A stretch of 64,000 bases of DNA from Hemicordylus capensis. Lineage: Eukaryota > Chordata > Lepidosauria > Squamata > Cordylidae. The position numbers and the translations under genes are program-made. Numbering within the stretch: position 1 is the first letter of the stretch; every line of letters begins with the position of its first letter. The notes beneath the pieces are model-generated. The model saw nothing but the letters and a program-made list of their open reading frames with translations, ran no database searches and was not told the DNA's origin. The DNA lies in NCBI RefSeq assembly GCF_027244095.1, contig NC_069662.1:9946501-10010500 (forward strand), read 5' to 3'. Below, piece by piece: positions 21,901 through 33,965 of this stretch.

Positions 21901-24900
21901 CTTTAAACAGAAGTATAGTATTTGAATCTTTCTGACATGCTGTATTATGAACATTTCTTTTTGTCAGGAGATTATCCAGCTAGTTGTTTATTGTGCTATG
22001 ACAGTGGTGGCATACTACAAATATAACAACTATTGTGATTTGCATGTGGATACAAGAAAGTTGCTGCGCATCAGAACTGTATGAGTGTGTTGAGACCAGG
22101 GCAAAGTGTCTCATTTGGATCAGAGACAGTGTCCAAAGTCGTGAAAGTTAAGGATCATAATGGCATTTTTTTAACCCCATGTTGGTTTTCTACTAATATG
22201 ATTATCTTTTCTTTAACAAAACTGATGATTTATAATGGGAAGTGTTCATTTACAGTATAGATTTCTATCCCTTTCACTCTCTCAATAAATTAACTCAGTG
22301 AAAGATATAAGGGCACTTCACACAATTATAATTAGGATAGACAGAGTCTTCTATGTTAATTTGGGAGCTGAGCACACTCCCATTTGCCTATCATCTGCAA
22401 CTTAAAACCAAAGTTGGAGTGGGAGGAAGTGATTGTGTGGTAAGCAGCATCTGGAACATAGGAACACAGGAACACAGGAAACTGCCATATACTGAGTCAG
22501 ACCATTGGTCTATCTAGCTCAGTATTGTCTTCACAGACTGGCAGCGGCTTCTCCAAGGTTGCAGGCAGGAATCTCTCTCAGCTGTATTTTGGAGAAGCCG
22601 GGGAGGGAACTTGAAACCTTCTGCAATTCCCAGAGGGGCTTCATCCCCTGAGGGGAATATCTTGCAGTGCTCACACATCAAGTCTCCCATTCATATGAAA
22701 CCAGGGCAGACCCTGCTTAGCTATGGGGACAAGTCATGCTTGCTACCACAAGACCAGCTCTCCTCTCCTCTCCTGGGTAGGAGAGGTTTGTCCTAGGTAG
22801 GTATGATGAAAACACCTCCCGTCCAACAGCTGTTTACCACATAAGCACAGCTTCCAATTTTGCTTTTAACTGACAATCAGCATAAGGGTGTATGCTCAAC
22901 TTCCAAATTAGTGTAGGAGACTGCTCCTATCCTAATCATATTCATGTGAATGGCCCTATAATAAGCTCGACTATTCTTTGCATAATAACAACAATGTAAG
23001 GATCAAAAAGTGTGTGCGTGCAGGGGGATTCAAAACTAATAGAACAAAGTGAAAGTGCCTGGTGAGCTTCACTGGGAAGGCTATTGCATTGAGACAGTGC
23101 CACCACCAAAAAGGCCATCTCCCTAGGAGGGCCACCTTCCTCACCCCTCACATTTGTCAGGGACATACAAACATAAGAACATAACTACAGCCCTGCTGGA
23201 TCAGGCCCAAGGCCCATCTAGTCCAGCATCCTGTTTCACACAGTGGCCCACCAGATGCCGCTGGAAGCCACAGGCAGGAGTTGAGAGCATGCCCTCTCTC
23301 CTGCTGTGACTCCCCTGAAACTGGTACTGACTGCAACTGTTACTGCAACTGGACACTCAGAGCAGGGTCTCTGAAGAAGATCTTAAGGTCTGAGGAAGAT
23401 CTTAATGGACATATGGAGCAATGTGCTCTCTGAGGTAACTTGGTCCTATGTTGTTTAGGGCTTTAAAGGTTTAAAAAAACATGCATGGCATAATATATTT
23501 TATAGGATTCTGTCTCCTACCCTCCTTGTTGGAGATCTTCCCTTCTGGACATGGAGCACAATTGTAGCAACAAAATGGCTCTCCTTCTTTCTTTTGTCTG
23601 CTGTAACCTGGATGACAGCGGTCATTACACAAAGCAAGGGGCATCACCTATTCAGCAAACAAGAGACAAAACATTTCTGTCATTTTCTTCTCATTTCCCT
23701 CTGCCTTATTAGCAACTGTTTGCTGAACTGAAATAAGGCCATCTTATACCTCTATGCGACTTTTATAAGCGGGCTATTGCTAAGATTAGGGTTTGTCTAA
23801 GTGTGTGGGTGTTTGTAACAGCATTAACCAATATAACACTCTTTGAGGCTGTTCTCATGACCCTCCAAAACTGGTCTAAGGGTGCCCAGCCCAGTATCAG
23901 TGGGTCGTGTGCTGCAGCGGGAGGCACCTTAAATTCCCCCTTAAAACAAGGTTAGCAGAGCACACGGTCCACTAACCCCATTTTCCAGATTGTGTGTCGC
24001 TGTGGGACGGCTCCGTGCCATGGTGACTCACAAGCAGTCCCCCGACTGGGAGGCTACAACAAGTCTCCTGGCATCGGGGGGCTCCCCGGCATGCCCTGCA
24101 CACTTTTGTGGGGCATGCTGGGACATTCTGGGGGCTGGGAGACACTTGATCCCCGGCCATCCAGGGCGAGCTGCCTGCTTGTGTGCAGGGAGAGCGGGTC
24201 ATAGGAACATAGGAAACTGCCATCTATTGAGTCAGACCATTGGTCTATCTAGCTCAGTATTGTCTTCACAGACTGGCAGTGGCTTCTCCAAGGTTGCAGG
24301 CAGGAATCTCTCTCAGCCCTATCTTGGAGATGCTGCCAGGGAGGGAACTTGAAACCTTCTGCTCTTCCCAGAGCGGCTTCATCCCCTGAGGGGAATATCT
24401 TGCAGTGCTCACACATCAAGTCACCCATTCAGATGCAACCAGGGCAGACCCTGCTTAGCTATGGGGACAAGTCATGCTTGCTACCACAAGACCAGCTCTC
24501 CTCTCCTAAATGGGTCAAGCCCATTCTCCCCGCAAACACCCTGCAGGCTCTCCACACTGCTCATGTGGAGAACCTTCATGTCAATGATTTTTAATGATTT
24601 GCAAAAGAGGGTGAACATGTTCACTTATTTTGAAGCTTTGCTCTCACTCTGAATAGTTTTTGCTTTCAGTCACCCCTGATTGCCCTCATTAATGCCCTTA
24701 TTTTAATTTGAAAGTTTCACACTGCTGAGTAGAATGCAACCTGTAGAGTGTGAGGGATTAACACGGCAGCATATTAAATATTGCACTCTAGAAATATTAG
24801 TTCAGTCCTACCTGGTTAAAACTGTGGTGCCATGTAATGAGCCTCTTATAAATGGAGAACTCTCCACCCGATGGTGCTTGGGGATCCATCTTTCCTACTT

Positions 24901-27414
24901 GCACTCTTGTGAAGGATTTGTTTGCGAAAGTAACCCAGTTGATAATATCAAATCCAGCTGCTACTTCACCCCTTTCATCAAAAGAAATTTCATCCCCAGC
25001 ACTGTTGTTAAATGAGAAGCTCCTCAGGAAATGGTGAACCTGGAATAATCAAGTTTAGGCACATGTTACAAACCTGACAGAAGGTGATTTCTGATCCATC
25101 ATATTAGGATGGATTCATGTTCTTCTTTGAACTCTTTGTTTTCATCTTCTTGACAGAAAAAGAAGAGACATTAGCCAGATTCAGATATTATTCTGTACAG
25201 GTGTAACAATGTCTGAACATGTGTACATGTGTTTGTGTGAATGAGTGTGCCTGTGTTCATTTTAAAAGAGAACCTGGATACAGGCCCTACAAACTCATAA
25301 TCCAGTTAGGAAGTATACTTCTATAACTGTATTTAACATAGCATATGAATGACTTCACCTCTGTACAGATCTGTACCTGTGTACACTATAAACTTCTTGT
25401 ACAAATGTTGAACATGTGTTCTACATGCATACAAGGGTCTGTAGGTACATGTACAATGTCTTTGTGTGAATGATGGTACATGCTTTCATTCTAAAAGTGA
25501 ACTTGGGTGCAGTCCTCTTCAAATTAAGGGAACAGAGAAGAAATGTACTTCTGAACACACAATGGGCATCATGTGTGACTAGCGCTGAAGTCATGCTGTC
25601 AGTATGAAAATGTCAAAATTAGACTGGCCTCATTCACACAATAGTTTGGATCTAGTCAGTAACCAACATTAGTGTGAGTGTGTGAACCCACACTAAGGTA
25701 GGAATCTCAGATTCACCTCAGGATACAAACTGACATTGGTAATCTTGTTGTTGGTTCATGAAATCATACTAGTGTTGGCTACAATACTGACTTTAAACCT
25801 AGATTCAGACTACTGTGAGAACCAGGCCATTGTGTTGGCTTATTCATAAAAGGCTAAACTAGCCATTTCCAGTAAAGGAAGGGCCAGAAGGAGGACATTA
25901 TTTGAAGGGGGAAAGTGGTAGTCGGGAAATGGGTGCTTAATTCATACCCTGCACAGTTCTCCTCTTCTGCACTACCATCTCTCCCTTTCCCCCCATGTAT
26001 GAGACATCTAGTAATTCTGGCTAGGGAAAAGCAACAGTAAGGCAGAAGAACTGGCTGGTAGGGTGAAGCATGTTATCATATATTTCCTCTGCACCCCTGC
26101 CCTGAAATAGTGTGCTCTTTCTGCTTTTCAGATGGAAACCTGGATTCTCAGAGCCAGGATTCAAAACACTAAGGATGAATTGTCAGTAGAGGTCAATGTA
26201 GGGATGCAGTGAGGTTGAAGGTGGCCAATCATGCCATTTCCTTTCTCACCCACCCATTGCCACATCAGTCATTTGATGACATAGTATACTTGGACTTCCA
26301 AAAAGCTTTTGACAAAATTCCCCACCAAAGGCTCTTGAGTAAACTTAGCAGTCATGGGATAAGGGGCCAAGGTCATGTGTGGAAGACACGAAAAAAAAAA
26401 AGGGTAGGAATAAATGGAGAGTTTTCACAATGGAGGGAAGTAGGAAGTGGAGTTCCCCAGGGATTGGTACTGAGAACTTGTTCATAAAAGATCTAGAAGT
26501 TAGGTTAACCAGTGAAGTGGACAAATTTATTGCAGATGACACTAAACTATTTAGGGTAGTGAAATCCAAAGCAAAATGTGAGGAGCTCCAAAAGGATCTC
26601 TCTAAACTGGGGGAGTGGGCAACAAAATGGCAAATGTGGTTCAATGTTGGCAAGCATAAAGTGATGCATATTGGGGGGGGGAACCCCAATTTCACAATTC
26701 ACATATACACTGATGGGATCTGAGCTGTTGGTGACTGACTAGGAGGGAGATATTGGGATTGTGGTGAACAGCTCATTGAAAGTGTTAGTGCATGGCAGCT
26801 GTGAAAAAGGCAAATTCCATGGATCATTAGGAAGGGGATTGGAAATAAGAATGCTCATATTATTATGGCCTTATCCAAATCTATGGCGCAGTCACATTTG
26901 GAGTACTGGTCACTGTATTGTAAGAAGGATATTGTAGAACTGGAAAAGGTGAAGAAGAGGGCAGCCATGATTATCAGGGGCCTTGATCACCTTCCTTATG
27001 AGGCAAGGCTACAGCACCTTTGGCTCTTTAGTTTCGAGAAGAGGCAACTATGGGGAGACATGATAGACGTGTATAAAATTATGCATGGAATAGAGAGAAT
27101 GGATGAGAGAAATTGTAATTTCTCACATACAACACTAGAACCAGAGGAGATCCCAAGAAACTGAAAGTCAGGAAATGTAGGGCCGACTAAAGAAAGTACT
27201 ATTTCACACAGTACATAGTTAATCTATGGAATTCTCTGCCACAGGATGTGATGACAGCCACCAGACTGGATGGTTTTAAAAAGGGCTTAGACAAATTCTT
27301 GGAGGGCAGGTCTATCAATGGCTACTAGTCTGTTGTCTATTGGCGCTCGCACAGGGCATACTGGAGCTTCCGGGGCCCACGTGGAATTAATTTCAGACAG
27401 ACAGACAGACAGAC

Positions 27415-27454
<40 letters not shown>

Positions 27455-29300
27455 CTTCCTTCCATGTGAAATAATACCTGAAAATGCTGTGGCTGAAGAA
27501 GTTTCGGATGGGCACTATTAGTCATTGCTCCATGTCTGGTTCTGGATGAATACATGAGATGTAAAGCATTTGCCACAGTATAGACAGCATTGTAGATACT
27601 GTAGCTTTGGCTCGTCATACTCATTTCAAAGAAAGGCCCAGGAAGACTCTCTAGCTTCTCTTCCCCTGTGCAGCTTCCTTCAGTCTCCTTGCTCCCAGTA
27701 GCTGGAAATGAACACTTGAATGCCTGCTCCCAGAAGACCTTGATAAAACCGTCTTCCTCAGAGTGGGGATTCAAGAGCTGAAGGAAATGTGGGAAGGCCT
27801 GCACTTCTGTGGAATGAATTGCAAAGGATAAGGCACCATGGAAGACTTGTATGTCCAGAAATCTGAGAAATGGCTCCAGTGAAAAATCCCAGTGGGCTGT
27901 CATCACCCACACTTTGCTTACAGGATCCATATCAGTTTCAACCAGATTCAGCACCACTTGCAAATCTAACATCATGTGCGTGTCAGCACTTACGACACAT
28001 ACATTGACACTTGCATTGCTTAGAAGAACCATCAAGTCCATAAACTGATCTAAAAAATTGACGACGCCTAAAATGTTGCTCTGAATTGGCATTCTTTCAG
28101 TGAAGGCAGTACAGATTTCATTCTGCGAAAACCTGTGTTGCAACATGTGCACAAATTTTTCTCCTTTATCATCATCCATGGCCATGATCCCAACCCACTT
28201 CCACTGGAAGTAGAGAAGAAGCTGGACAATCCCAGTATACTGATGTGCTTCATTGGGGACCATCCGGAATAAGGAAGAGGAATATGTTATATCACTCACT
28301 GGTGGAGCATATAAACAATACGTAACCTAAGCAAGAACATTTTTTTAAAACTGTGGTGTAGAGAATGTTTATTTAAAAAGTTGCTAAATTGTTAATTCTG
28401 CCAATCACATTTGATATCCAATCATTGTCCAAGGATCTCACAGTAGCTTTCTGGATTATCTCCCCTATTTCCCATGACCTACAATAGGCTGTGACACAGT
28501 GGCTTGGATCCAAAGGTGCCCTTCCAAAAGTGGAAGACATATTCCCTCACAGAGAGGCTATTTCCTCACAGAAGGGCTGTCATCACTTTTACAGAAGAGT
28601 GCTGCATAAGAATAGTAAACTGAAATCTAGATAACTTCTTCCATTAGGGCAATCTGTTATGCAAGGCTTTGCACAAGCTCTTTCCAAGACCTCTTCACGG
28701 CCCACGAGAGTTTATATGTTACAGCTTGCATCCAGCTTATTCCCCCCACCCCTGCCTCTTGTTGTAAATCAACCCTCTACATGCATTGTGGTGTTGCACT
28801 GCATGAATTAGTTCTATTAGTGCTTGTCTGAGAATTCATGGCACAGCACTAAGTTATTTTCTCTTTCTGCTCACTGCTCGCTGGATCTGAGCCAATGTGA
28901 CAAGCCAAATTTCACTCTGTAAGCCATATGTCTGAGAAGGGACATGAACCTGGCTTCTGAGTCCACTTCCAAAACTCCAGCCATACTGGCTAATCTGAAA
29001 TATGATCTATAATAAAATCTTAAAAATTATTGCAAGGAAAAGCTAACTTTACATTAGAATGTTAAACCATGGCCAGGAAGTATTGTCACTGAGGAGATTA
29101 GTCCTCCATCTTGCTTCATTCATGACAATGGCTTACATCCAAGCTGAGTAACTCAATAGCACTACTTAGGAGTTACTATAAAGGGTGCCTTAATTTCAAT
29201 GGGACTTTCATAAAGTAATTCAGTAAGGATGCAAGCCAATGTTTTTGCTTTTTCTCTGTGTATTACTAAGCTTGTACAATGCATCTCTCCACACCCCGCC

Positions 29301-29359
<59 letters not shown>

Positions 29360-30746
29360 CAAGCTATTCTATTTTATAAGTTAATCAGGAGTGAGGCTGA
29401 TACCAGATAAACTCTCTAGTGAACATGCCACACACAAACACCATTTTATGAAGTAATCCCCACCATTCTCCCCTAGGCAAAGCAGAAGTAGTACAGGCAT
29501 CATAAAATAGAAATCCCACCACCACCACAGGTTGGAATGTGTGCCTCCTTACCTGGGGAATCTTGTAAATGCCTAGGATAGTGGCTACATGGAGAGATGT
29601 TTCTGAGTCAAAACCCCCAATCACAGCCACTGGATTTTTGTGGATGTCACAATTATAGTTGAGGACAGTCTTATTCAGGTTAAAGAGAAGGTTCAAGGTG
29701 TTCTGATAAGTTATCTGTGCATCAAAGTGGCTATCATAGATATGGAACCCCAAAGTGATGTTGGGTAAGATCTTGGGGTTCTCTTGAATCTCTTTCACAG
29801 CAAATGCCAAAGTCAGGACATGCTGATATTTTTTCAGCATAGCACTAAAACAAGGGATAATTAAGATATATAAGACAGATGTTCTAAGCACCACTAACTC
29901 CTTCTCACTCTTGGCTGCTGCTGCAGGCATCTCTGCTTCAGAAGCAATTCTGCTGTCTCACATCACAGTTACTTATATTTATGGTTTCTCTGTGTATACA
30001 TGTTTAAATCCAGAATGAAACTAGAGTGAAAATTGGATGTGGCACTTTGATTGTTTGCACCCTCTTTAACTAACATGACAGTTTGCTTTTCTTCTATAGA
30101 CTTTTGCATAACAGAAGGGGGAAAAAACATACTGAAGGTCCACAATAGTGAGGGGTTGGATAAATGAAGCAGCCTTATACTAAGCCAGACCAAGAGTCAA
30201 TCAAAATTGGTATGGTCCATCTAGGATGGTATTGTCCATACTTACTAGCTAGGAACAAGGAGCATAAGAAGGTGCAGCTCAGCATTGTCCACAGTGAGCA
30301 CTGAGCAGCAGTGGTTCTTCAAGGCTTCATGCAGGAGTCTCTCTACCTGGAGATAACGCCCTAACTGGAGCCCTACTTGGAGATGCCACCAGGGACTGAA
30401 CCATGGACCTTTTGCAAGAAAAGCATGTGCTCTACTAGCTGATGTGATATCCTGTCCCTTTATTTGTGTGGACAGGTCCACCTTCCCTGACCCTACAATG
30501 GGGAAAAGAGAGCATATGCAGGGCATTTATCTGGGGGGGGGGAAGAATATGTGGTTTTGGACACCAGATATCCCCTGCTAAGTGGGCAAAGATATATGTA
30601 GTGGTTAGAGTGTTGGACTAGGAATGGGAAGACCCGGGTTCAGATCCCCATTCAACCATGAAACCCACTGGGTGACTCCGGGGCAGTCATGAATCTTTCA
30701 GTCTAACCCACTCTGAGCTCCTTGGAGGAAAAGCAGGATATAAATT

Positions 30747-30786
<40 letters not shown>

Positions 30787-31170
30787 ATAACAATTCATGA
30801 TGATTTTCTTATTGTTAGCATGGGGAAGAGCAACTCCTCTTTATCAGAGCAAATATAACTATCAACTTCAACTATCTCTTTGGAGTGATTACAAACAGAC
30901 ATCTATACATTATGAAGCAAATTATACATGGTTTTCTTACACAGGATCAACAGCAGTCTTTGGCTTGGGGGGTTCCATGAAGGTAACACCCTCAGAAAAG
31001 GAGAAGAGTAGAGAAGTGATCCCACCAATGATGAGGTCCCCTGGATGATACTTTTGGTATTGCACTTGGAGGGAATAGTTGATGGTACACATGGCAAGAT
31101 TCATCTTGCACTCAGTTTGAGGCAGCAACAACAATACTAGGAGTTGTAGAAGCAAGAAGTACCCTGGCAT
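20999..31170 (-). CDS. VMN2R: vomeronasal type-2 receptor, complete six-exon gene (gene B)
   Basis: Family C pheromone-type GPCR. Exons on the minus strand: 31170-30941, 29844-29553, 28326-27478, 25039-24812, 23647-23521, 21900-20999 (230, 292, 849, 228, 127, 902 bases; total 2628 = 875 codons plus stop). GT-AG junctions throughout, intact frame. Signal peptide [29 protein letters not shown] opens the flytrap domain (to about 530); nine cysteines at about 535-597; seven helices about 605-860, with [23 protein letters not shown] and STKGKYMV. An upstream in-frame ATG at 31233 exists, but the 31170 ATG gives a normal signal peptide. Exon 3 is 11 codons shorter than in gene A. Introns are 1096, 1226, 2438, 1164 and 1620 bases; intron 3 holds a CR1 copy. 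Probably a functional receptor; ligand unknown. Confidence 0.95.
22457..22775 (-). mobile_element. SINE-like interspersed repeat in intron 5 of gene B
   Basis: Contains 'ctgagtcagaccattggtct', 'agactggcagcggcttctcc', 'cccctgaggggaatatcttg' and ends 'gaccagctctcctctcct'. A nearly identical unit lies at 24199-24508. Complement of 'gggaacttgaaacc' gives a B-box-like GGTTTCAAGTTCCC, suggesting a tRNA-derived head on the minus strand. Family name not certain. Confidence 0.65.
23165..23330 (+). repeat. interspersed repeat ('ccctgctggatcaggcccaa')
   Basis: Contains 'gcccatctagtccagcatcc' and 'cagtggcccaccagatgccg'. An inverted relative lies at 41955-42175 inside the Polinton. Family not named. Confidence 0.55.
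23521..23647 (-). CDS. gene B exon 5 (cysteine-rich domain)
   Basis: Too short to stand out as an open frame. Acceptor AATAG|GTGATG; donor GGAGG|GTAGG. 127 bases: [35 protein letters not shown]. Phase fits exon 6. Confidence 0.93.
23851..24575 (+). mobile_element. hAT-like MITE split by a SINE
   Basis: Left part 23851-24198 starts GAGGCTGTTCTCATGACC; right part resumes after 24508 with 'aagcccattctccccgcaaa' and ends in 'gctcatgtggagaacctt', an inverted counterpart of the start. The SINE at 24199-24508 interrupts it at a 'gggtc' site present on both sides. Non-coding, intron 4 of gene B. Confidence 0.6.
24199..24508 (-). mobile_element. SINE-like repeat inserted in the MITE
   Basis: Same unit as 22457-22775 ('ctgagtcagaccattggtct' to 'gaccagctctcctctcct'), so it is younger than the MITE it splits. 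Confidence 0.65.
24812..25039 (-). CDS. gene B exon 4 (end of ligand domain)
   Basis: Acceptor TTCCAG|GTTCACC; donor AACCAG|GTAGG. 76 codons: [52 protein letters not shown]. Confidence 0.93.
25195..25560. repeat. diverged local duplication in intron 3 of gene B
   Basis: Two units about 220 bases apart share, in order, 'gaacatgtgt', 'ttgtgtgaatga', 'ttcatt(t/c)taaaag(a/t)gaac' and a '...tacttct' end. Function unknown; an old tandem duplication. Confidence 0.5.
25624..25829. mobile_element. possible small MITE
   Basis: Starts GGCCTCATTCACACA and ends with the inverted TGTGAGAACCAGGCC. About 15-base imperfect inverted ends, 206 bases, non-coding. No clear target duplication. Confidence 0.4.
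26255..27330 (+). mobile_element. CR1/L3-type LINE, 3' part, in intron 3 of gene B
   Basis: [20 protein letters not shown] near 26280, GVPQG near 26450, a FIADDTKLF catalytic-box segment near 26530, [19 protein letters not shown] near 26600 and, in another frame, [19 protein letters not shown] near 26965. The FADD-type box is kept as IADD. Frameshifts and lost bases make it inactive. It ends in the family 3' tail 'ttggagggcaggtctatcaa'. It lies antisense to the receptor gene. Confidence 0.85.
27395..27454 (+). repeat. (AGAC)n(AGAT)n microsatellite
   Basis: AGAC units followed by about ten AGAT units, just past the gene B exon 3 donor. Confidence 0.95.
27478..28326 (-). CDS. gene B exon 3 (ligand domain)
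   Basis: Acceptor GCTTAG|GTTACG; donor TTTCAG|GTATTA. 283 codons with [49 protein letters not shown] and [16 protein letters not shown] tetranucleotide microsatellite starts only about 25 bases past the donor. Confidence 0.94.
28327..29302. other. intron 2 of gene B
   Basis: No exon. Near 29130-29240 there is a degraded sauropsid repeat ('tttcaatgggac'); otherwise nothing identifiable. Confidence 0.4.
29303..29356. repeat. (AT)n microsatellite
   Basis: About 27 AT units. Confidence 0.95.
29553..29844 (-). CDS. gene B exon 2 (ligand domain)
   Basis: Acceptor GTTTTAG|TGCTATG; donor [53 protein letters not shown] and LGIYKIPQ. 292 bases, as in gene A. Confidence 0.93.
30165..30460 (-). repeat. 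degraded SINE-like repeat in intron 1 of gene B
   Basis: Blocks 'cagccttatactaagccaga', 'caggagtctctct' and 'ccagggactgaaccatggac' match the architecture of the 22457 repeat at lower identity; the last block is a B-box-like region on the minus strand. Confidence 0.45.
30598..30786 (+). mobile_element. Sauria-type SINE with (ATC)n tail
   Basis: 'tagtggttagagtgttggac', 'gacccgggttcagatcccca' (B box) and 'ctccttggaggaaaagcagg', followed by about thirteen ATC units. Part of the 5' A box is missing. Confidence 0.7.
30941..31170 (-). CDS. gene B exon 1 (signal peptide)
   Basis: ATG at 31170-31168; donor CCTGT|GTAAGAAA. Phase 2, completing Val with exon 2. Contains CTINYS and [11 protein letters not shown]. 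Confidence 0.92.
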
Positions 31171-31249
31171 CCAGAGAGGAAAATCTTCTTCCTTTGATGC
31201 AGAATTCCTTATTCCTATCTTGATCAGTACCATCCAGGATTTACCTGGT

Positions 31250-31258
31250 TATAATATA
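31250..31258 (-). promoter_or_regulatory. TATA-like element of gene B
   Basis: TATATTATA on the minus strand, 80 bases 5' of the ATG. Comparable position to the element of gene A. Confidence 0.3.
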
Positions 31259-32690
31259 CTGTTTTCAATAGGTCTACAGTTGGGTACTTAATGGATCTGA
31301 TGGATGACCAATAAACATAAAGAGAGATATACCAAAGAACTGACTGGTGCAGCCCTGCTTGCTTATTACCCCCAAATCTGTTGTGAGCCATATGGAGACC
31401 ATTTTATACCAGCATTTCCCCAAATAATTCACTTGGGAGTGTGACAGTAAGGAGGCTGAGTAATTGTGCTATGAGATAATGACAGATTACATAATCATCT
31501 TCCTGAAGTATTTTGTTCTGTGTGGCATCAGGTGCAGCTGGACTATTAAAGAAAACATGGGAGTGATCCAGTCCAAATTAGCACTTTCAAGTCACATTGT
31601 TTCTAGAACCTCAGATTTTTTTTTAAAGTTTAATTTTCACTGTAGAAGTTGCTATGAAATTGGGCAAAACTCCTCATCTTTGGGTTGTTGGGCAAAACTC
31701 CTCATATTCCACTATTAATTGTTTTGGGGGGTGTATATCTGTTCATAGCCTTTCCACGCTGCAGATCAGAAGGTACTTTGGCACCATTTTTACACAAATA
31801 AAACAAAGTAGCTTAACCTGCACAGAGCATCTGCACGCTAGTAGTTGATTGCTCCCCTCACCCCCTGCCAAAGCCTCCCTTGCCTCAGATATCTCTCTAC
31901 CCTCACCTGAGCTGCACCCCTGCTCCTCCTCCATCCGGTTGCTTCCATCCCACTCAACCCTCTTGGTCAACCCTTTACTCCATCCCCATCACCCCTCTTG
32001 GTTGCAGCTGCAGCATTGTGGTGCCTATTGGCCAAGCTGCAGCCCCCTATCCCCAGAGACCTCCCCACCCTCACCCAAGCCCCACTCCTGCTCCTCTCCA
32101 CAGTAACAGCAGCAGTTGACCAGGCTTTCCTCACTGCCACCACTGCCATGACTGCTCATTCCCCTCAAGCCACTAACAGGCTTGGACCTGTCCCTCCTCC
32201 TTCCTTCTTATTCTCTTCCCCTCCCTTCTTTTTCTCTCTTTTTCTCTCCTTTCCTGAGTTAACAGATCTTGTTCATCTTGTTTCCTCAACTAATTCACAC
32301 AATGTCAGCCTCCTTCTCCTCCTTCTCTCTTCACAGACCCCTGCTCACTATCCATTTACTGTATATAGATAAATTCCTCTCCTCTACAATCAAGAACATC
32401 TTCTGACGAGTAACAGTTGCATTCCAACTGGCCTTAACCATCACAGTCTCCTCCTCCCGAGCTGCATATGGAGGAATCCCCACTGCTCAATTACCATGGT
32501 GCTTCTGCTAGTGAACTCTCGTGAGAACTGCCACGCACGAGATTAGCTATGGGTACGCCTTAGAGAATTATATATAGCTGTTAGGCTTTACAGTCAATGA
32601 GAGCAATGACAGCATATTTTTGTTTTATTCCTGGCTGTCACCATCCTACGGACTTATTCATCTGATGCTATTTTTTCACAACCAATTATA
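31259..32690. other. intergenic, pyrimidine-rich, no gene recognised
   Basis: 31850-32350 is C/T-rich with proline/serine-coding chance frames. It could be the 5' region of a transposon, but nothing specific can be shown. Confidence 0.4.
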
Positions 32691-32990
32691 TTTGTTTGTT
32701 TGTTATATTTGGGCATCGCCTCAAATGTCTGTGTCTTGACAGTACACAAAAACATAAAACAATTTAAAACAATAATTAAAGTATTAAATCAGTTTAAACC
32801 AAAATTCTAGTTAAAAGCTTGGGTGAATAAGTGTGTCTTTAAAGACTTTTAAAAAGCTGTCAGAGAATCTGGGAAGGCTCTTATTTCTGCAGGTAGTGTG
32901 CTCCAAAGTCTCAGGGCAGCAACAGAGAAGGCCTGTCCCTGAGTAGTCAGTTTTAAAAAATCACAGCCACGACTAAGAGGAAGAATAATT
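32691..32990 (-). mobile_element. L2-like LINE 3' region
   Basis: The blocks 'gggaaggctcttatttctgc', 'tgtgctccaaagtctcaggg' and 'agagaaggcctg' recur at 45540-45610 (within an L2 copy whose coding part is visible) and at 47400-47470. By that synteny this is L2 3' non-coding sequence on the minus strand. Confidence 0.5.
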
Positions 32991-33179
32991 CATTACATAG
33001 ATACATAAACTAAGGCTCCATGTAGAGAAATTGATGGAGAAGAGTCCAAAGAGACAAACAATAAACACAAGCATATCCTTTACAAATGTGCATACATAAT
33101 TAAAAATGCTGCTGTAATATCATTGCCTATTCCCATCTCTAACCAGTCAAAAGTGACTCTCAGTAGAACAATATCACCA

Positions 33180-33402
33180 ATAAGGCTATTCTCATGAGCA
33201 GCCTAACCCAGGCTAGGGTAGCCCAGACTTGGTTAAGCTGTTTATGTGCAGTGCCAGGATAGGAGCCAGTCTCAGTGCTACCACCTCACCTAACCCAGCC
33301 TTTGAACTTGGCATTTAGCCAAGGTTAAGGGAGCAAGCACCAAGGCTGTGTGTATGCTTGAGCTTCACACAGCCCAAGCATATACAGAGATAGGTGCCTG
33401 CC
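33180..33402 (+). mobile_element. hAT-like MITE, left part
   Basis: Starts AAGGCTATTCTCATGAGC and keeps 'aggtgcctgcc' as in the 12712 copy. It stops exactly where the repeat at 33403 begins, consistent with a later insertion there. Confidence 0.5.
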
Positions 33403-33585
33403 AGTAGTAGAAGTGGAGGACCTTATCTCCAAATGATTAGTTACCCTACTTTCAGGAGGTCAGGCTTACAGCATTGGTGTAGGTCCCTGGGTCACATGTT
33501 TCATCCATGTGGCGGGCATGACACATCAGGTTTGGTTTTTAATTGGGTGATGGGGGGCACATGAGAGCAGAGGTGCTAATTATTA
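33403..33585 (+). repeat. left inverted repeat (candidate Polinton end)
   Basis: Includes 'ccaaatgattagttacccta' and 'gtggcgggcatgacacatca', both found inverted at 43590-43781. Ends at a hAT copy starting near 33591. Confidence 0.65.
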
Positions 33586-33590
33586 GGGGT

Positions 33591-33965
33591 GTGCACGGAG
33601 CCATGGAGCTGTGGTCCGGCACTGGGGTGGGGGGTTTCTTTAAGGGCAGGGGAGGGTTTACTTACCCCTCCGGCTGCTTTCCCAACTCCGGCTCATGTAC
33701 TTTCGCTAGTAATGGGGCGGCAGGATACCTCCCTGCCGCCCCTTCCCCTGCTTGGCTGCAAAAGGCTTTAAGAAGCCTTATGCAGCCAAGCGGGGGAAGG
33801 GGCAGCAGGGAGGTATCCTGCTGCTCCATTACTGAAGGAAACGTTCGCGCGTGTGCAAAAGGCTTCGTTCTTAAAGCCTTTTGCAGCCAAGTAGGGGAGA
33901 GTGGCTTAGCCCACTCTCCCCGCTCAGCTCACCAAACCGGGTCTCACTAATCGTGAGACCCGGCT
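33591..33965. mobile_element. hAT-family copy with internal palindromes
   Basis: Starts TAGGGGTGTGCACGGAG, the family terminus. Interior contains a strong inverted repeat ('ggcagcagggaggtatcctg' with its complement about 100 bases to the left). The right end is not the expected GCACATCCCTA, so it is truncated or compound. Confidence 0.5.

Noticed and set aside
27395-27454. Extension of gene B exon 3 into a repeat-coded tail (SIYLSIYLS)
   Set aside because: A canonical donor CAG|GTATTA at 27478/27477 ends the exon with the expected phase; the extension is microsatellite translation.
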